Shown: in pieces, positions 39,601-47,982 of the stretch
Position numbering within the stretch: the stretch's first letter is position 1
Layout: each line of letters starts with the position of its first letter
From: Alphaproteobacteria bacterium SO-S41
GTDB taxonomy: Bacteria; Pseudomonadota; Alphaproteobacteria; Micropepsales; Micropepsaceae
DNA: 64,000 nt
Reading direction: 5' to 3'
NCBI GenBank assembly: GCA_019670725.1
Contig: AP024629.1
Location: forward strand, 1 to 64,000
The notes under the pieces: model-generated
What the model was told of the DNA's origin: nothing
What the model saw: the letters and a program-made list of their open reading frames with translations, nothing else
Databases searched by the model: none
Made by a program: the position numbers and the translations under genes

Positions 39601-40103
39601 TCATCCTGCTCGTCATCTTCACCTTCCTCGACTGGCGCGCGACGCTCTGCTGCACCGTGCCGCTGACCTTCGCGACCTTCTTCGGCTACTGGTTCATGCA
39701 CATCATGGGCATCGGCCTGAAGGTCTCGACCCTGCCGGTCATGGTGCTCGCGGTCGGTATCGGCGTCGACTACGCCTTCTACATCTATGACCGCCTGCAG
39801 CACTTCCTGGCGGAGGGCGACGACATCACCACCGCCTACAAGAAGACCATGGACAAGACCGGCATGGCGGTCGTCTTCACCGCCATCACGCTCGCCATCG
39901 GCGTCTCGACCTGGTCGTTCTCGGACCTCAAGTTCCAGGCCGACATGGGCATGCTGCTGACCTTCATGTTCCTGATCAACATGCTGAACGCGGTGACCGT
40001 GCTGCCGGCTATGGCCGTCACGCTCGACAAGCTGATCCCGCGCCGCTCGCGGCCGAAGCTGCATGGCCTCGCCGCCGCCGAGCCGCACGAGGCGATGCAC
40101 TAG
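36663..40103 (+). CDS. MMPL/RND-family exporter
   Basis: The 1146-residue product has the MMPL layout: a first transmembrane helix (about 15-30), a large periplasmic loop, a bundle of helices around 395-560, a second large loop, and a final bundle from about 975 (PMTLIVYAVIILLVIFTFLDW) to 1125. The sterol-sensing-like stretch AIGVSHGIQQMNL and its duplicate GIGVDYAFYIYDRL mark the two halves. It exports lipids or hydrophobic compounds by proton motive force; the exact substrate is unknown. The ATG follows the end of a GC-rich leader, and a strong terminator follows the stop. Confidence 0.9.
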   Translation: MVKTLERIVFGARTYILIAIALFTIAMGYFATGLKTDAGISKMWPLHHEYVDTFNQYQASLPGAKRIIVVLHANSDQPGSIWTPEFLATLNGVTQDLFFIPGIDRKTVTSLWTPNTRFFEITEEGISADDVIGGTTTAGTVGAPGRIEKIQNNVIRGGFVGRLVSNDFTAAMVTAEILEFDPSTGEKLDFADFGKRLETTIRERFEEPGGPALWYVDQRLEELRAAETAKAHDNVTDLAQAQADLAAFKDTGDAESAANKKALEDKIATLTKAIADCPAPSGFMHWVETKFEGETFVSPCGDYADGVKKQLGTMELNYGPVVGSYYPTFKTKLDEIIAQKLPATDQYTALKSEIATWKDAVKNEPAPFKVHIIGTAKALSDIIEGAKEVIKFFAVAFFLTVAAVWWYCRSWSLTLLTVGCSLVSVFWQFGIIALLGFGLDPLAILVPFLVFAIGVSHGIQQMNLLTDGLSQGMSSEQAARYSFSGLLIPGSMALTTALVGFATLYLVPIPMVKELAIASSIGVALKIVTNLIMLPLIASLMKFKGDYRAIVTRQRDRAKGLVHLLGGIAEPKVAMPFFAVSLVLLGLAVFFGLQRQIGDVHAGMPELKADHRYNYDARTVSTKFNQALDLFTVIVEAPPQACIKYPYMEYMNRFTWYLRNVPGVVSAVSVAELAKQLNAGWYEGNLKWRGLPHNQYSLVQATSPIPSTAGVLNSECTLLPIHLFLANGKAETIAPVVAAVKAWRETKSIPPALNKGTDNLNGSWTLTPAELDGLTYSAQLHDDDDPAEIPLTVTTFNTDALPMNDDVWTVLADQLANLVLTPADGTVPGHQVTLSVAAVKGTGDAREVIAAADLKLDARKAGGRVPVDVLSVFAGKDVSAATAFEIGSLEGGSLGHRTQIFTGQVPWTLGAPGIAQPLDGAVKKLLEGQDLAKVTEIEIAGTQPSLYIRLAAGNSGIAAAVNEEIEEQELPMTLIVYAVIILLVIFTFLDWRATLCCTVPLTFATFFGYWFMHIMGIGLKVSTLPVMVLAVGIGVDYAFYIYDRLQHFLAEGDDITTAYKKTMDKTGMAVVFTAITLAIGVSTWSFSDLKFQADMGMLLTFMFLINMLNAVTVLPAMAVTLDKLIPRRSRPKLHGLAAAEPHEAMH

Positions 40104-40124
40104 GCGCGGCGAAGAGCGTCCACG

Positions 40125-40160
40125 AAAAAGGGCCGGCGGAAACGCCGGCCCTTTTCATTT
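40125..40160 (+). terminator. Intrinsic terminator of the MMPL exporter gene
   Basis: GGGCCGGCG-GAAA-CGCCGGCCC is a perfect 9-bp stem at 40130-40151 closed by a stable GNRA tetraloop and followed by TTTTCATTT, with an A-run before it. Confidence 0.9.
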
Positions 40161-40201
40161 AGTCGTGTCATGGTCCGCCTTCGCGGACCATGACACGACT
40201 A
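40160..40201. repeat. Perfect 42-base palindrome between convergent genes
   Basis: Two perfect 19-base arms, TAGTCGTGTCATGGTCCGC and its inverse, are separated by the four bases CTTC. It follows directly on the exporter terminator and precedes the end of the convergent nitroreductase gene. It could terminate the minus-strand transcript or extrude as a cruciform. Confidence 0.85.
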
Positions 40202-40218
40202 GCGATGAGCAAGACGTG

Positions 40219-40887
40219 TCAGCTGACGAACGTCGCGATCTCGTCGACCGGGGCGCGTTCGGTGCGCCAGCTGTTGATGGGGGCGCCCGGGTCCTTGTAG
40301 CCGACGGCGAGGCCGCAATAGAGCTGCAGCTCGTCGGGCACGCCGAAGAATTTGCGGATGAAGCTGTGCCGGCGCGCCCAGGCCTCCTGCATGCAGGTGG
40401 CGAGACCCATCTCCTCGGCGGTGAGGCAGATCGTCTGCATGAGCATGCCGAGATGGGCCCACTGACCCGGGCCCATCTGGCGGTCGAGCGCGAAGAAGAA
40501 CGCCGCGGGCGCACCGAAGAAATCGTAGTTCTTGGCAAGCTGCATCAGCCGCCCACCCTTGTTCTCGCGGGGAATGCCGATCGAGGCATAAAGGTCCTCG
40601 CCGCATTTGAAGCGCCGCGAGCGATAGGGTTCCTTGATGCCCGGCGGATAGATGTGGAACTCCGTTTCCTCACCCATGGGATCGCTGGCCATGACGTCGC
40701 CGAGCTCGGCGCGGAAGCGCGCCATGCCCGCGCCGCTCAGCGCATAAACGTGCCAGGGCTGGCAATTGCCGCCCGACGGCGAGAACCGCGCAACGTCGAG
40801 AATGGCGCGCAGCTCGGCCTCGCCGACCGGTTTGTCCAGAAAGGCGCGCGTCGAGATGCGCTGCGTGATGGCGTCGGTGACGTTCAT
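40219..40887 (-). CDS. Nitroreductase-family FMN-dependent oxidoreductase
   Basis: The 222-residue product fits the nitroreductase fold: TQRISTRAFLDKPV at the N-terminus (FMN phosphate-binding Arg), SPSGGNCQPWHVYAL and the C-terminal GYKDPGAPINSWRTERAP. The ATG at 40887 is chosen because the conserved N-terminus begins there; a longer frame upstream (to 41154) would run into the promoter and coding region of the neighbouring gene. The enzyme probably uses NAD(P)H to reduce nitro or quinone-type compounds. Confidence 0.92.
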   Translation of the reverse strand: MNVTDAITQRISTRAFLDKPVGEAELRAILDVARFSPSGGNCQPWHVYALSGAGMARFRAELGDVMASDPMGEETEFHIYPPGIKEPYRSRRFKCGEDLYASIGIPRENKGGRLMQLAKNYDFFGAPAAFFFALDRQMGPGQWAHLGMLMQTICLTAEEMGLATCMQEAWARRHSFIRKFFGVPDELQLYCGLAVGYKDPGAPINSWRTERAPVDEIATFVS

Positions 40888-41044
40888 GAAGGGAGCTCCG
40901 GCGATGATGACCCGAACGGCGTAGCGAAAGGCGCCTTCGGAGGAAAGCGTGATCGCGCGCCCTGCCCGACGCTTTTGTCTGGACGCGCCGTCGGATCGGG
41001 CGCCAGGGTGCGGTCGGCCGGCCGCGCGCCCGCCCAAGGAGAGT

Positions 41045-41518
41045 ATGATGCGTTTTCGGTTGGCTTTGTTCTGCGGCGCGTTCGCGCTGGCGGCTCTTCC
41101 CGCGTTTGCGGCATCCGAGACGCCGGAGGCGTTCATGAAGCGTTTCTCGGACACCTATCTGCCCGCGCCGCCGGATGCGCCCGCGCCCAGTACGGAAGCC
41201 GATGATTTTTGCGGCGATTTCTGCGAACCCGACCTCAAGGCCATCGTGGCGCACGCCAACGACCATGACTACGTCATGGAATACGACCCCTTCTGCAGCT
41301 GCCAGGATGTCGTGGACGGCCTGCCGGTGGAAGCGGTGAAGGCGACCGGCCCCGACACGGCGGAGGCAACGCTCCATCGCGACGAGACGATCTGGGTGAT
41401 CGTGCTGAAGCAGCATGACGGCGCCTGGAAGATCGCCGATGTGATCGAAAAGGCGCCCTACGACAATGGCAGCTGGAAGGCGCGGATCTCCGAGCTGATG
41501 GCGGCGGCGGCGAAATAG
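41045..41518 (+). CDS. Exported DUF3828-like protein
   Basis: The 157-residue product has a signal peptide (MRFRLALFCGAFALAALPAFA) and a mature domain resembling small periplasmic DUF3828-type proteins (SETPEAFMKRFSDTYL near the start, and WVIVLKQHDGAWKIADV late). The Cys residues (FCGDFCEP and FCSCQD) suggest disulfides or metal binding. AAGGAGAG lies just before the ATG at 41045; the ATG at 41048 is an alternative. The family assignment is tentative. Confidence 0.75.
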   Translation: MMRFRLALFCGAFALAALPAFAASETPEAFMKRFSDTYLPAPPDAPAPSTEADDFCGDFCEPDLKAIVAHANDHDYVMEYDPFCSCQDVVDGLPVEAVKATGPDTAEATLHRDETIWVIVLKQHDGAWKIADVIEKAPYDNGSWKARISELMAAAAK

Positions 41519-41524
41519 CGCCGC

Positions 41525-42673
41525 CTATTCCTTGGGAGCGCCGGCCCAGAATTCCTTGACGCGCGCGAAGAAGCCGGTGGCTTCGGGCTGGTTGCCCTCG
41601 GTCGCCGCGGCCTCGAACTGGCGCAGCAATTCCTTCTGCTTCTTGGTGAGGTTCACCGGCGTCTCGACGGCGCATTCGACATAGAGATCGCCCGCGCCCT
41701 CGCCGCGCATGCCGGGCATGCCCTTGTGGCGGACGCGGAACTGGCGCGCGGTCTGCGTGCCCTCGGGCAGCGTCACCTTGGTGCGGCCGCCGTCGATCGT
41801 GGGGACCTCGACGCTGCCGCCCAGTGCCGCCGTCGCGAAGGCGACGGGGACGCGGCAGAAGAGGTCGAGCCCTTCGCGCTTGAAGATGTCGTGCGGGGCG
41901 ACCGACAGGAAGATGTAGAGATCGCCGTTCGGGCCGCCGCGCATGCCGGCCTCGCCTTCGCCGGCGAGCCGCATCCGCGTGCCGTCCTCAACGCCCTTGG
42001 GGATGCGGACGGAGAGCGTGCGCTCCTTGGCGATGCGGCCGGCGCCGTTGCAGGCCTTGCAGGGATTCTTGACGATGCGGCCCGCGCCGCCGCAGGTGGG
42101 GCAGGCGCGCTCGATGGTGAAGAAGCCCTGGCTGGCGCGCACCTTGCCGGCGCCCGAGCAGGTCGTGCAGGTCACGGGCTTGGCGCCCGCTTCCGCGCCC
42201 GAGCCTTCGCAGGTCTCGCAGGTGACCGCGGTCGGCACCTTGATCGTCGCGTCCTTGCCGCTGAACGCCTCTTCCAGTGTCAGCTCGAGGTCGAAGCGCA
42301 TGTCCTGGCCGCGCGCCGCGCGCTGGCCGCCGCCGGGCTGACGCCCGCGGCCCATGAACTCGCCGAAGAGATCGTCGAAGACATCGGTGAAGGCGGAGGA
42401 GAAATCGAAGCCGCCGCGCTGGCCGCCCTGGCCGCGTCCGCCCTCGAAGGCGGCATGGCCGAAGCGGTCATAGGCCGCGCGGCGCTGTTCGTCCTTCAGT
42501 ATCTCATAGGCTTCGCCGACTTCCTTGAAGCGCTTTTCGGCCTCGGGATTGTCGGCATTGCGGTCGGGATGGAACTCCATCGCGAGCTTGCGATAGGCGG
42601 TCTTCAGCACCGCGCCGTCGGCGGTGCGCTCGACGCCCAGCACTTCGTAATAGTCGCGTTTGACGGTGCCCAA
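41525..42673 (-). CDS. dnaJ: Molecular chaperone DnaJ
   Basis: DnaJ delivers substrates to DnaK and stimulates its ATPase. The 382-residue product has the J domain with HPD (MEFHPDRN), the Gly/Phe-rich linker, four CxxCxGxG zinc repeats (CETCEGSG, CTTCSGAG, CPTCGGAG, CKACNGAG) and the C-terminal substrate domains. It lies 50 bases downstream of dnaK on the same strand, so it is probably co-transcribed. Confidence 0.97.
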   Translation of the reverse strand: MGTVKRDYYEVLGVERTADGAVLKTAYRKLAMEFHPDRNADNPEAEKRFKEVGEAYEILKDEQRRAAYDRFGHAAFEGGRGQGGQRGGFDFSSAFTDVFDDLFGEFMGRGRQPGGGQRAARGQDMRFDLELTLEEAFSGKDATIKVPTAVTCETCEGSGAEAGAKPVTCTTCSGAGKVRASQGFFTIERACPTCGGAGRIVKNPCKACNGAGRIAKERTLSVRIPKGVEDGTRMRLAGEGEAGMRGGPNGDLYIFLSVAPHDIFKREGLDLFCRVPVAFATAALGGSVEVPTIDGGRTKVTLPEGTQTARQFRVRHKGMPGMRGEGAGDLYVECAVETPVNLTKKQKELLRQFEAAATEGNQPEATGFFARVKEFWAGAPKE

Positions 42674-42723
42674 GGCTCAATCCCCCAGCGAAGAGGGGAG
42701 CGGCGTGCCGCTCCCCAATCCGA

Positions 42724-44640
42724 TCAGCCCTGGTCTTTCTTGGTGTCGTCGACGTCTTCGAACTCGGCGTCGACGACATCGTCGCCGCCAGCGTCCGCGC
42801 CGTCCGCAGCGCCAGCATCGCCGCCGCCTTCACCCTGCGCCTTGTACATGGCCTCGCCGAGCTTCATCGACGCCTGCATCAGGGCCTGCGTCTTCTGCTG
42901 GATGTCGGCGGCATCCTCGCCCTTCAGCGCGTCCCGCAGCGAGATGATCGCGCCTTCGATGGCGAGCTTGTCGTCCGCGCCGACCTTGTCGCCATACTCG
43001 GCAAGGCTCTTCTCGGTCTGGTGCAGCATCGCATCGCCGTGATTGCGGGCTTCGGCGATCTCGCGCTTCTTCTTGTCGTCCGCCGCGTTGGCTTCGGCGT
43101 CCTTCACCATCTTCTCGATGTCGGCATCGGAGAGACCGCCCGAGGCCTGGATCTTGATCTGCTGTTCCTTGTTGGTCGCCTTGTCCTTCGCGGTCACGTG
43201 CACGATGCCGTTCGCGTCGATGTCGAAGGTGACCTCGATCTGCGGCATGCCGCGGGGCGCGGGCGGAATGCCCATCAGGTCGAACTGGCCGAGGATTTTG
43301 TTGTCGGCCGCCATTTCGCGCTCGCCCTGGAAGACGCGAATGGTCACCGCGCCCTGATTGTCCTCGGCGGTCGAGAAGATCTGGCTCTTCTTGGTCGGGA
43401 TCGTCGTATTGCGCTCGATGAGGCGCGTGAAGACGCCGCCCAGCGTCTCGATGCCCAGCGAGAGCGGGGTCACGTCGAGCAGCAGGACGTCCTTCACTTC
43501 GCCCTTCAGCACGCCCGCCTGGATCGCGGCGCCGATAGCGACGACCTCGTCGGGGTTCACGCCCTTGTGGGGCTCCTTGCCGAAGAACTGCTTCACGATG
43601 TCCTGGATCTTCGGCATGCGGGTCATGCCGCCGACGAGGACCACTTCATCGATGTCGCTGGCCGAGACGCCGGCATCCTTCAGCGCCTGCTTGCACGCGG
43701 GCAGCGTGCGCTGGACGAGATCGTCGACCAGGCTCTCCAGCTTCGCGCGGGTCAGCTTTAGGTTGAGGTGCTTGGGGCCAGAGGCATCGGCCGTGATGTA
43801 GGGCAGGTTGATTTCGGTCTGGGTCGCCGAGGAGAGCTCAATCTTCGCCTTTTCGGCGGCTTCCTTCAGGCGCTGCAGCGCGAGCTTGTCCTTGCGCAGG
43901 TCGACCGTCTGTTCCTTCTTGAACTGGTCGGCGAGGTAGTCGACGAGGCGCATGTCGAAGTCTTCGCCGCCGAGGAACGTGTCGCCGTTGGTCGACTTCA
44001 CCTCGAAGACGCCGTCGCCGATTTCCAGCACCGAGATGTCGAACGTGCCGCCGCCGAGATCGTAGACGGCGATCGTGCCGGTCTTCGACTTGTCGAGGCC
44101 GTAGGCGAGCGCCGCGGCCGTGGGTTCGTTGATGATGCGCAGGACTTCAAGGCCGGCGATCTTGCCGGCGTCCTTGGTCGCCTGGCGCTGGGCGTCGTTG
44201 AAGTAGGCGGGCACCGTGATGACGGCCTGCTCGACCTTCTCGCCGAGATAGGCTTCGGCGGTGTCCTTCATCTTCTGCAGGATGAAGGCGGAAACTTCCG
44301 AGGGGCTCAGCTTCTTGGCGCCGCGGCCTTCGACCCAGGCATCGCCCGTGTCGGACTTGACGATCTGATAGGGCATCAGCGCCATGTCCTTCTGGACCAT
44401 CTTGTCGTCGAAGCGACGACCGACGAGGCGCTTGATCGCGTGGAAGGTATAGGTCGGGTTGGTCACCGCCTGGCGCTTGGCGGCCTGGCCGACCAGACGC
44501 TCGCCGTCATCCGTGAAGGCGACGATCGAGGGGGTCGTGCGCGCGCCCTCGGCGTTCTCGATGACCTTGGGCTTGCCGCCCTCCATGACCGCGACGCAGG
44601 AATTCGTCGTGCCGAGGTCGATACCGATGACTTTCGCCAT
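42724..44640 (-). CDS. dnaK: Molecular chaperone DnaK (Hsp70)
   Basis: DnaK is the ATP-dependent Hsp70 chaperone. The 638-residue product starts with the ATPase phosphate loop [14 protein letters not shown], has the Hsp70 motif [14 protein letters not shown] and the substrate-domain region [14 protein letters not shown], and ends with the acidic [15 protein letters not shown] lid tail. A good sigma-32 type promoter lies about 180 bases upstream. dnaJ follows. Confidence 0.98.
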   Translation of the reverse strand: MAKVIGIDLGTTNSCVAVMEGGKPKVIENAEGARTTPSIVAFTDDGERLVGQAAKRQAVTNPTYTFHAIKRLVGRRFDDKMVQKDMALMPYQIVKSDTGDAWVEGRGAKKLSPSEVSAFILQKMKDTAEAYLGEKVEQAVITVPAYFNDAQRQATKDAGKIAGLEVLRIINEPTAAALAYGLDKSKTGTIAVYDLGGGTFDISVLEIGDGVFEVKSTNGDTFLGGEDFDMRLVDYLADQFKKEQTVDLRKDKLALQRLKEAAEKAKIELSSATQTEINLPYITADASGPKHLNLKLTRAKLESLVDDLVQRTLPACKQALKDAGVSASDIDEVVLVGGMTRMPKIQDIVKQFFGKEPHKGVNPDEVVAIGAAIQAGVLKGEVKDVLLLDVTPLSLGIETLGGVFTRLIERNTTIPTKKSQIFSTAEDNQGAVTIRVFQGEREMAADNKILGQFDLMGIPPAPRGMPQIEVTFDIDANGIVHVTAKDKATNKEQQIKIQASGGLSDADIEKMVKDAEANAADDKKKREIAEARNHGDAMLHQTEKSLAEYGDKVGADDKLAIEGAIISLRDALKGEDAADIQQKTQALMQASMKLGEAMYKAQGEGGGDAGAADGADAGGDDVVDAEFEDVDDTKKDQG

Positions 44641-44820
44641 ATTCAGTCAGTCCCTGTTTTGTGCGGCGGACGGATCCGCGGCCTTCCAGTTGAAGCGCCG
44701 CCTCGCCCATCCCCTTGTGGTGATGTTGCGTTCGGAGCGCGATATATCGTCGTTTGCGCCGAAAAGCCCAGCAAAAGAGCGGTTCGGCGGGACCTGACAA
44801 TAACCCCGCGTCGGGCGGGT

Positions 44821-44849
44821 ATATAGGAACCGCCTGAAGGTGCCGCAAG
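44821..44849 (-). promoter_or_regulatory. Heat-shock sigma-32 promoter of dnaK
   Basis: On the minus strand the sequence reads CTTG, an 18-base spacer, then CCTATAT. This fits the alphaproteobacterial sigma-32 consensus CTTG-N17/18-CYTATNT in both elements. Confidence 0.7.
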
Positions 44850-44879
44850 CGAAAGCCTGATGCGGTGAGGTTTTGATTG

Positions 44880-44902
44880 AACCTAACGCTTCGGGTTAGG
44901 TT
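44880..44902 (+). promoter_or_regulatory. Stem-loop upstream of the zinc metallopeptidase gene
   Basis: AACCTAAC and GTTAGGTT pair perfectly across a seven-base GCTTCGG loop. It ends 40 bases before the ATG and could be an operator or leader hairpin. Confidence 0.45.
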
Positions 44903-44942
44903 GAGCTGAGTTCAGCGGGCAGAACCGCAGGGGAGCAAGCCG

Positions 44943-45893
44943 ATGAAGTGGGAAGGCGAACGCCAGAGCACCAATTTCGACGACCGGCGCGGATCGAGCG
45001 GCGGCGGTGGCGGGCTCGGCAGCATCTTCGGGCGCCGGAGCAGCGGCGGCGGGCTTGGCATTCCCATGGGCAGCGGCGCGGGGCGCGGCGGCGGCTTCAG
45101 CCTGTGGACCATCGTCATCATCGGTGCGATCGCCTGGTTCGTGTTCGGCGTGAACCCCCTGCAATTGCTCGGCGGCATGCTGGGCGGCGGCGGCTCCGGC
45201 CTCAGCGGCGGGGTCGAACGCCCGGCGCCCACGAGCCAGGAATCGGAGCGCCAGGTCGCCTTCTCGCGCACCGTCTTCGGCTTCACCGAGGATGTCTGGG
45301 GCGAGATTTTCCAGGCCAAGGGCCGCTCCTACGACCCGCCGGTGCTGACGCTCTTCAGCGGCTCGACGCAGACCGCCTGCGGCAACGGCCAGGCCGCGAT
45401 GGGGCCGTTCTACTGCCCCGCCGACCAGCATGTTTACATCGACCTCGACTTCTTCGACGAGCTCGCCACCCGCTTCAACGCGGCCGGCGACTTCGCCCAG
45501 GCCTATGTCATCGCCCACGAAGTCGGCCATCACGTGCAGACCCTGCTCGGGATATCCACCCAGGTCGCGCAGGAGCGCCAGGGCCGCAGCGAGGAGGAGA
45601 TCAACGCCCTCTCCGTCCGCCAGGAATTGCAGGCCGACTGCTTCGCCGGCGTGTGGGCCGCCCATGCCAAGACCAGCAAGGGTGAATCCATCATCGAGGC
45701 CGGCGATATCGACGAGGCGCTGGCGGCGGCGGCAGGGGTCGGCGACGACACGATCCAGAAACAGTCGCGCGGCTATGTCGTGCCGGAAACCTTCACCCAC
45801 GGCACCTCGGCGCAGCGCCAGAAGTGGTTCAAGACCGGCTATCAGACCGGCGACATGAACCGCTGCGACACCTTCGCGGCCAATCCGCTGTAA
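44943..45893 (+). CDS. ypfJ: Neutral zinc metallopeptidase, YpfJ-type
   Basis: The 316-residue product has the family start MKWEGERQSTNFDDRRG, a Gly-rich stretch, a membrane helix (about 53-70) and a zinc-peptidase domain with H192-E193-VG-H196 in IAHEVGHHVQ. The C-terminal CFAGVWAAHA and the Cys pair around 146-158 are family features. The catalytic domain probably faces the periplasm. Its physiological substrate is unknown. Confidence 0.93.
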   Translation: MKWEGERQSTNFDDRRGSSGGGGGLGSIFGRRSSGGGLGIPMGSGAGRGGGFSLWTIVIIGAIAWFVFGVNPLQLLGGMLGGGGSGLSGGVERPAPTSQESERQVAFSRTVFGFTEDVWGEIFQAKGRSYDPPVLTLFSGSTQTACGNGQAAMGPFYCPADQHVYIDLDFFDELATRFNAAGDFAQAYVIAHEVGHHVQTLLGISTQVAQERQGRSEEEINALSVRQELQADCFAGVWAAHAKTSKGESIIEAGDIDEALAAAAGVGDDTIQKQSRGYVVPETFTHGTSAQRQKWFKTGYQTGDMNRCDTFAANPL

Positions 45894-47288
45894 TCAGGCG
45901 GCGAGCGCGGCGGCGGCAACCCGCGGCACGACGGCGGCGGGGAAGCGCACCGTAACGGTGGTGCCCTCGCCGACTTCGCTGGCGATCTCGACCGCGCCAC
46001 CATGCAACCCGGCCAGCGCCTTGACGAGCGCGAGGCCGAGGCCGGTGCCGCCATGGGCGCCGGAATAGGCGTTGTCGACCCGCTCGAACGGCCGGAACAG
46101 CCGCTCCAGCTTCTCGGCGGCGATGCCGGGGCCGTTGTCCCTGACCCACAGCACCGCATCGCCGGCCTCGTCGCGGAGGCCAATCTCGATCGTGCCGCTA
46201 CCTTGGGTGAACTTCACGGCGTTGCCCGCGAGGTTGAAGGCGATCTGCTTGAAGGCGCGGGCGTCGACCATGACCTCGTCGGGCGCGAGTTCCAGCGCGA
46301 GCTGGATCGTCTGGCGCTTCTCGCGGGCCTTGGGCTGGAGCAGGCGGGCGACCTGCGAGAGCTCTTCCTCGACATCGACCGGCTGGGGCGTAACCTGCAT
46401 GCGGCCCGCCTCGATCTTGGCGATGTCGAGCAGATCGTTGATGAGCGCCAGAAGATGCGAGCCCGAGCCGTGAATATCAGCGGCATAGTCGCGGTAGCGC
46501 GGTGCGAGTTCGCCGAACAGGGCGTCCTTCATCACGTCCGAGAAGCCGAGAATGGCGTTGAGAGGCGTGCGGAGCTCGTGGCTCATATTGGCGAGGAAGG
46601 CCGACTTGGCGCGGCTCGCGGCCTCCGCCTCGTCGCGCGCGGCGGCGACGCTGGCGAGCAGTTTTTCGTTCTGCAGACGGGTTTCGATCATCTCGCCCAT
46701 GCGGCGCGAGAGCTGCAGCGCGGGGATCGCCAGCATCACCGTCCAGAACGGGCTGGCGAGGCCGATCAGCAGGCCGGTATCGCTGCCCTGCAGCAGGAAG
46801 GCCGGGACGGCGGCGATCGTGATCCCGACGATGGCGGCGAGATAGACGATGGGGTGCGGCGCGAGGCGGGCGCAGTTGACGGCGACAACGCCGACCAGGA
46901 CGGCGCCGACCGAGGCCTCCGTCGCAAACCGGCCAGGCTCCAGCACCGCGAAGGCCATCAGACCCCAGGTGAGGCCGGCAAGGCCGTAAACGGCAGTATA
47001 GGCGGTGCGGCGCGGAATGCCGAAGAGACCGACCGCCTGGCCGCGCGGCCAGAGCGTCATTGCGGCCTGCATGGCGAGGACGACGAGCAGCTGGAGGCCG
47101 GCCCAGGCGATGAGGCCGGGGGTGAGGCCGGGCGAGACGAGCGGGAGAATGCCGGAATAGCCGAACAGCGCGATGCCCGTCCAAAGCGGGATCTGCAGAC
47201 GCACATAGGGGAGCGTATCGGCAATCAGATCGAGCCGCGCCTGCTCGACGACGGCGCTCTCAACTGAGGTATTCACTGTTACGGTCAC
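45894..47288 (-). CDS. Membrane sensor histidine kinase
   Basis: The 464-residue product has about six hydrophobic segments in the N-terminal 200 residues with no extracytoplasmic sensor domain, then a HisKA domain with H in SHELRTPLNAIL and the ATPase motifs NLAGNAVKF, DNGPGI and GTGLGLALVKALA. The GTG at 47288 is chosen because AGGA precedes it at proper spacing; a TTG at 47318 has no such support. No adjacent response regulator is found, so the partner must lie elsewhere. Confidence 0.9.
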   Translation of the reverse strand: MTVTVNTSVESAVVEQARLDLIADTLPYVRLQIPLWTGIALFGYSGILPLVSPGLTPGLIAWAGLQLLVVLAMQAAMTLWPRGQAVGLFGIPRRTAYTAVYGLAGLTWGLMAFAVLEPGRFATEASVGAVLVGVVAVNCARLAPHPIVYLAAIVGITIAAVPAFLLQGSDTGLLIGLASPFWTVMLAIPALQLSRRMGEMIETRLQNEKLLASVAAARDEAEAASRAKSAFLANMSHELRTPLNAILGFSDVMKDALFGELAPRYRDYAADIHGSGSHLLALINDLLDIAKIEAGRMQVTPQPVDVEEELSQVARLLQPKAREKRQTIQLALELAPDEVMVDARAFKQIAFNLAGNAVKFTQGSGTIEIGLRDEAGDAVLWVRDNGPGIAAEKLERLFRPFERVDNAYSGAHGGTGLGLALVKALAGLHGGAVEIASEVGEGTTVTVRFPAAVVPRVAAAALAA

Positions 47289-47343
47289 GATGCGTCCTGG
47301 CCCCCCGGCAGTACGCAATTTACCTAATATGGCTTTGCATCCC

Positions 47344-47381
47344 GTTAGATGGGTCGCTCGAGATCGAGCGACCCATCTAAC
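47344..47381. terminator. Perfect 38-base palindrome after grpE
   Basis: Two perfect 18-base arms beginning GTTAGATGGGTCGCTCGA are separated by GA. It lies 10 bases beyond the grpE stop and 55 bases before the next gene start on the same strand. There is no clear T-run, but the position favours a transcript-end role. Confidence 0.75.
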
Positions 47382-47391
47382 GTTTGATTCA

Positions 47392-47970
47392 CTATGCCTT
47401 GGTGTCGAAGGCGCTGCCGGGCTGCGCGGTGGGGTCGGCAGGCCGCAGCGGCTCGCCCTTGGCGACCACGACCATGGCGGCGCGCAGCAGACGGTCGGCG
47501 ATCATGTAGCCGGCCTGGACGACATCGACGACGGTGCCGTGCGGCTGTCCGGTATTGGGAACTTCGGCGATCGCCTGGTGGAAATTCGGGTCGAATTTCT
47601 GGCCCTTGGGCTCCAGCCGCTTGATGCCGTTCTTTTCAAGCGCGCCCAGCAATTCCTTCTCGGTCAGTTCGACGCCGGTCAGGAGGTTGGCGACCGCCGG
47701 ATCGTCCTTCGCGGCCTGAACCGAGGTGTCGATCGCGCGGCGCAGATTGTCGGCGACCGACAGGAGATCGCGGGCGAATTTCGAAGCGCCATAGGCCTTT
47801 TCGTCCTGCACCGCTTTTTCGGCGCGTTTGCGGGCGTTTTCGGCGTCGGCGAGGGCGCGCAGGCGCTCGCCGTTCAGGCGGTCGATCTCACCCTGCATCT
47901 CGGCCAGAAGTCCGGCGGCGATGGTCTGCTCGTCGAGGGGCTGCTGGTCGTCACTGTAGTCGTCAGTCAT
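47392..47970 (-). CDS. grpE: Nucleotide exchange factor GrpE
   Basis: GrpE releases ADP from DnaK. The 192-residue product has a long coiled-coil N-terminal half (about 20-70, GLLAEMQGEIDRLNGERLRALADAENARKRAEK) and a C-terminal beta domain with GVELTEKELLGALEKNGIKRLEP and FDPNFHQAI. It starts 12 bases after hrcA, so the two form an operon. Confidence 0.96.
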   Translation of the reverse strand: MTDDYSDDQQPLDEQTIAAGLLAEMQGEIDRLNGERLRALADAENARKRAEKAVQDEKAYGASKFARDLLSVADNLRRAIDTSVQAAKDDPAVANLLTGVELTEKELLGALEKNGIKRLEPKGQKFDPNFHQAIAEVPNTGQPHGTVVDVVQAGYMIADRLLRAAMVVVAKGEPLRPADPTAQPGSAFDTKA

Positions 47971-47982
47971 TCACGTCTTCCG

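Larger units (their letters stand above)
44641..44942. other. Divergent regulatory gap between dnaK and a zinc peptidase gene
   Basis: This 302-base gap has no gene. It carries the sigma-32 promoter for dnaK (44821-44849), implying a 5' leader of roughly 170 nucleotides on dnaK mRNA, and a stem-loop AACCTAAC/GTTAGGTT at 44880-44902 just upstream of the zinc peptidase gene. No CIRCE element (TTAGCACTC-N9-GAGTGCTAA) is present. Confidence 0.6.

Noticed and set aside
36567-40100. 1177-codon frame on the minus strand opposite the MMPL exporter
   Set aside because: It has unusual Arg/Asp/Glu composition and no recognisable domain, while the plus-strand protein shows a full exporter architecture.
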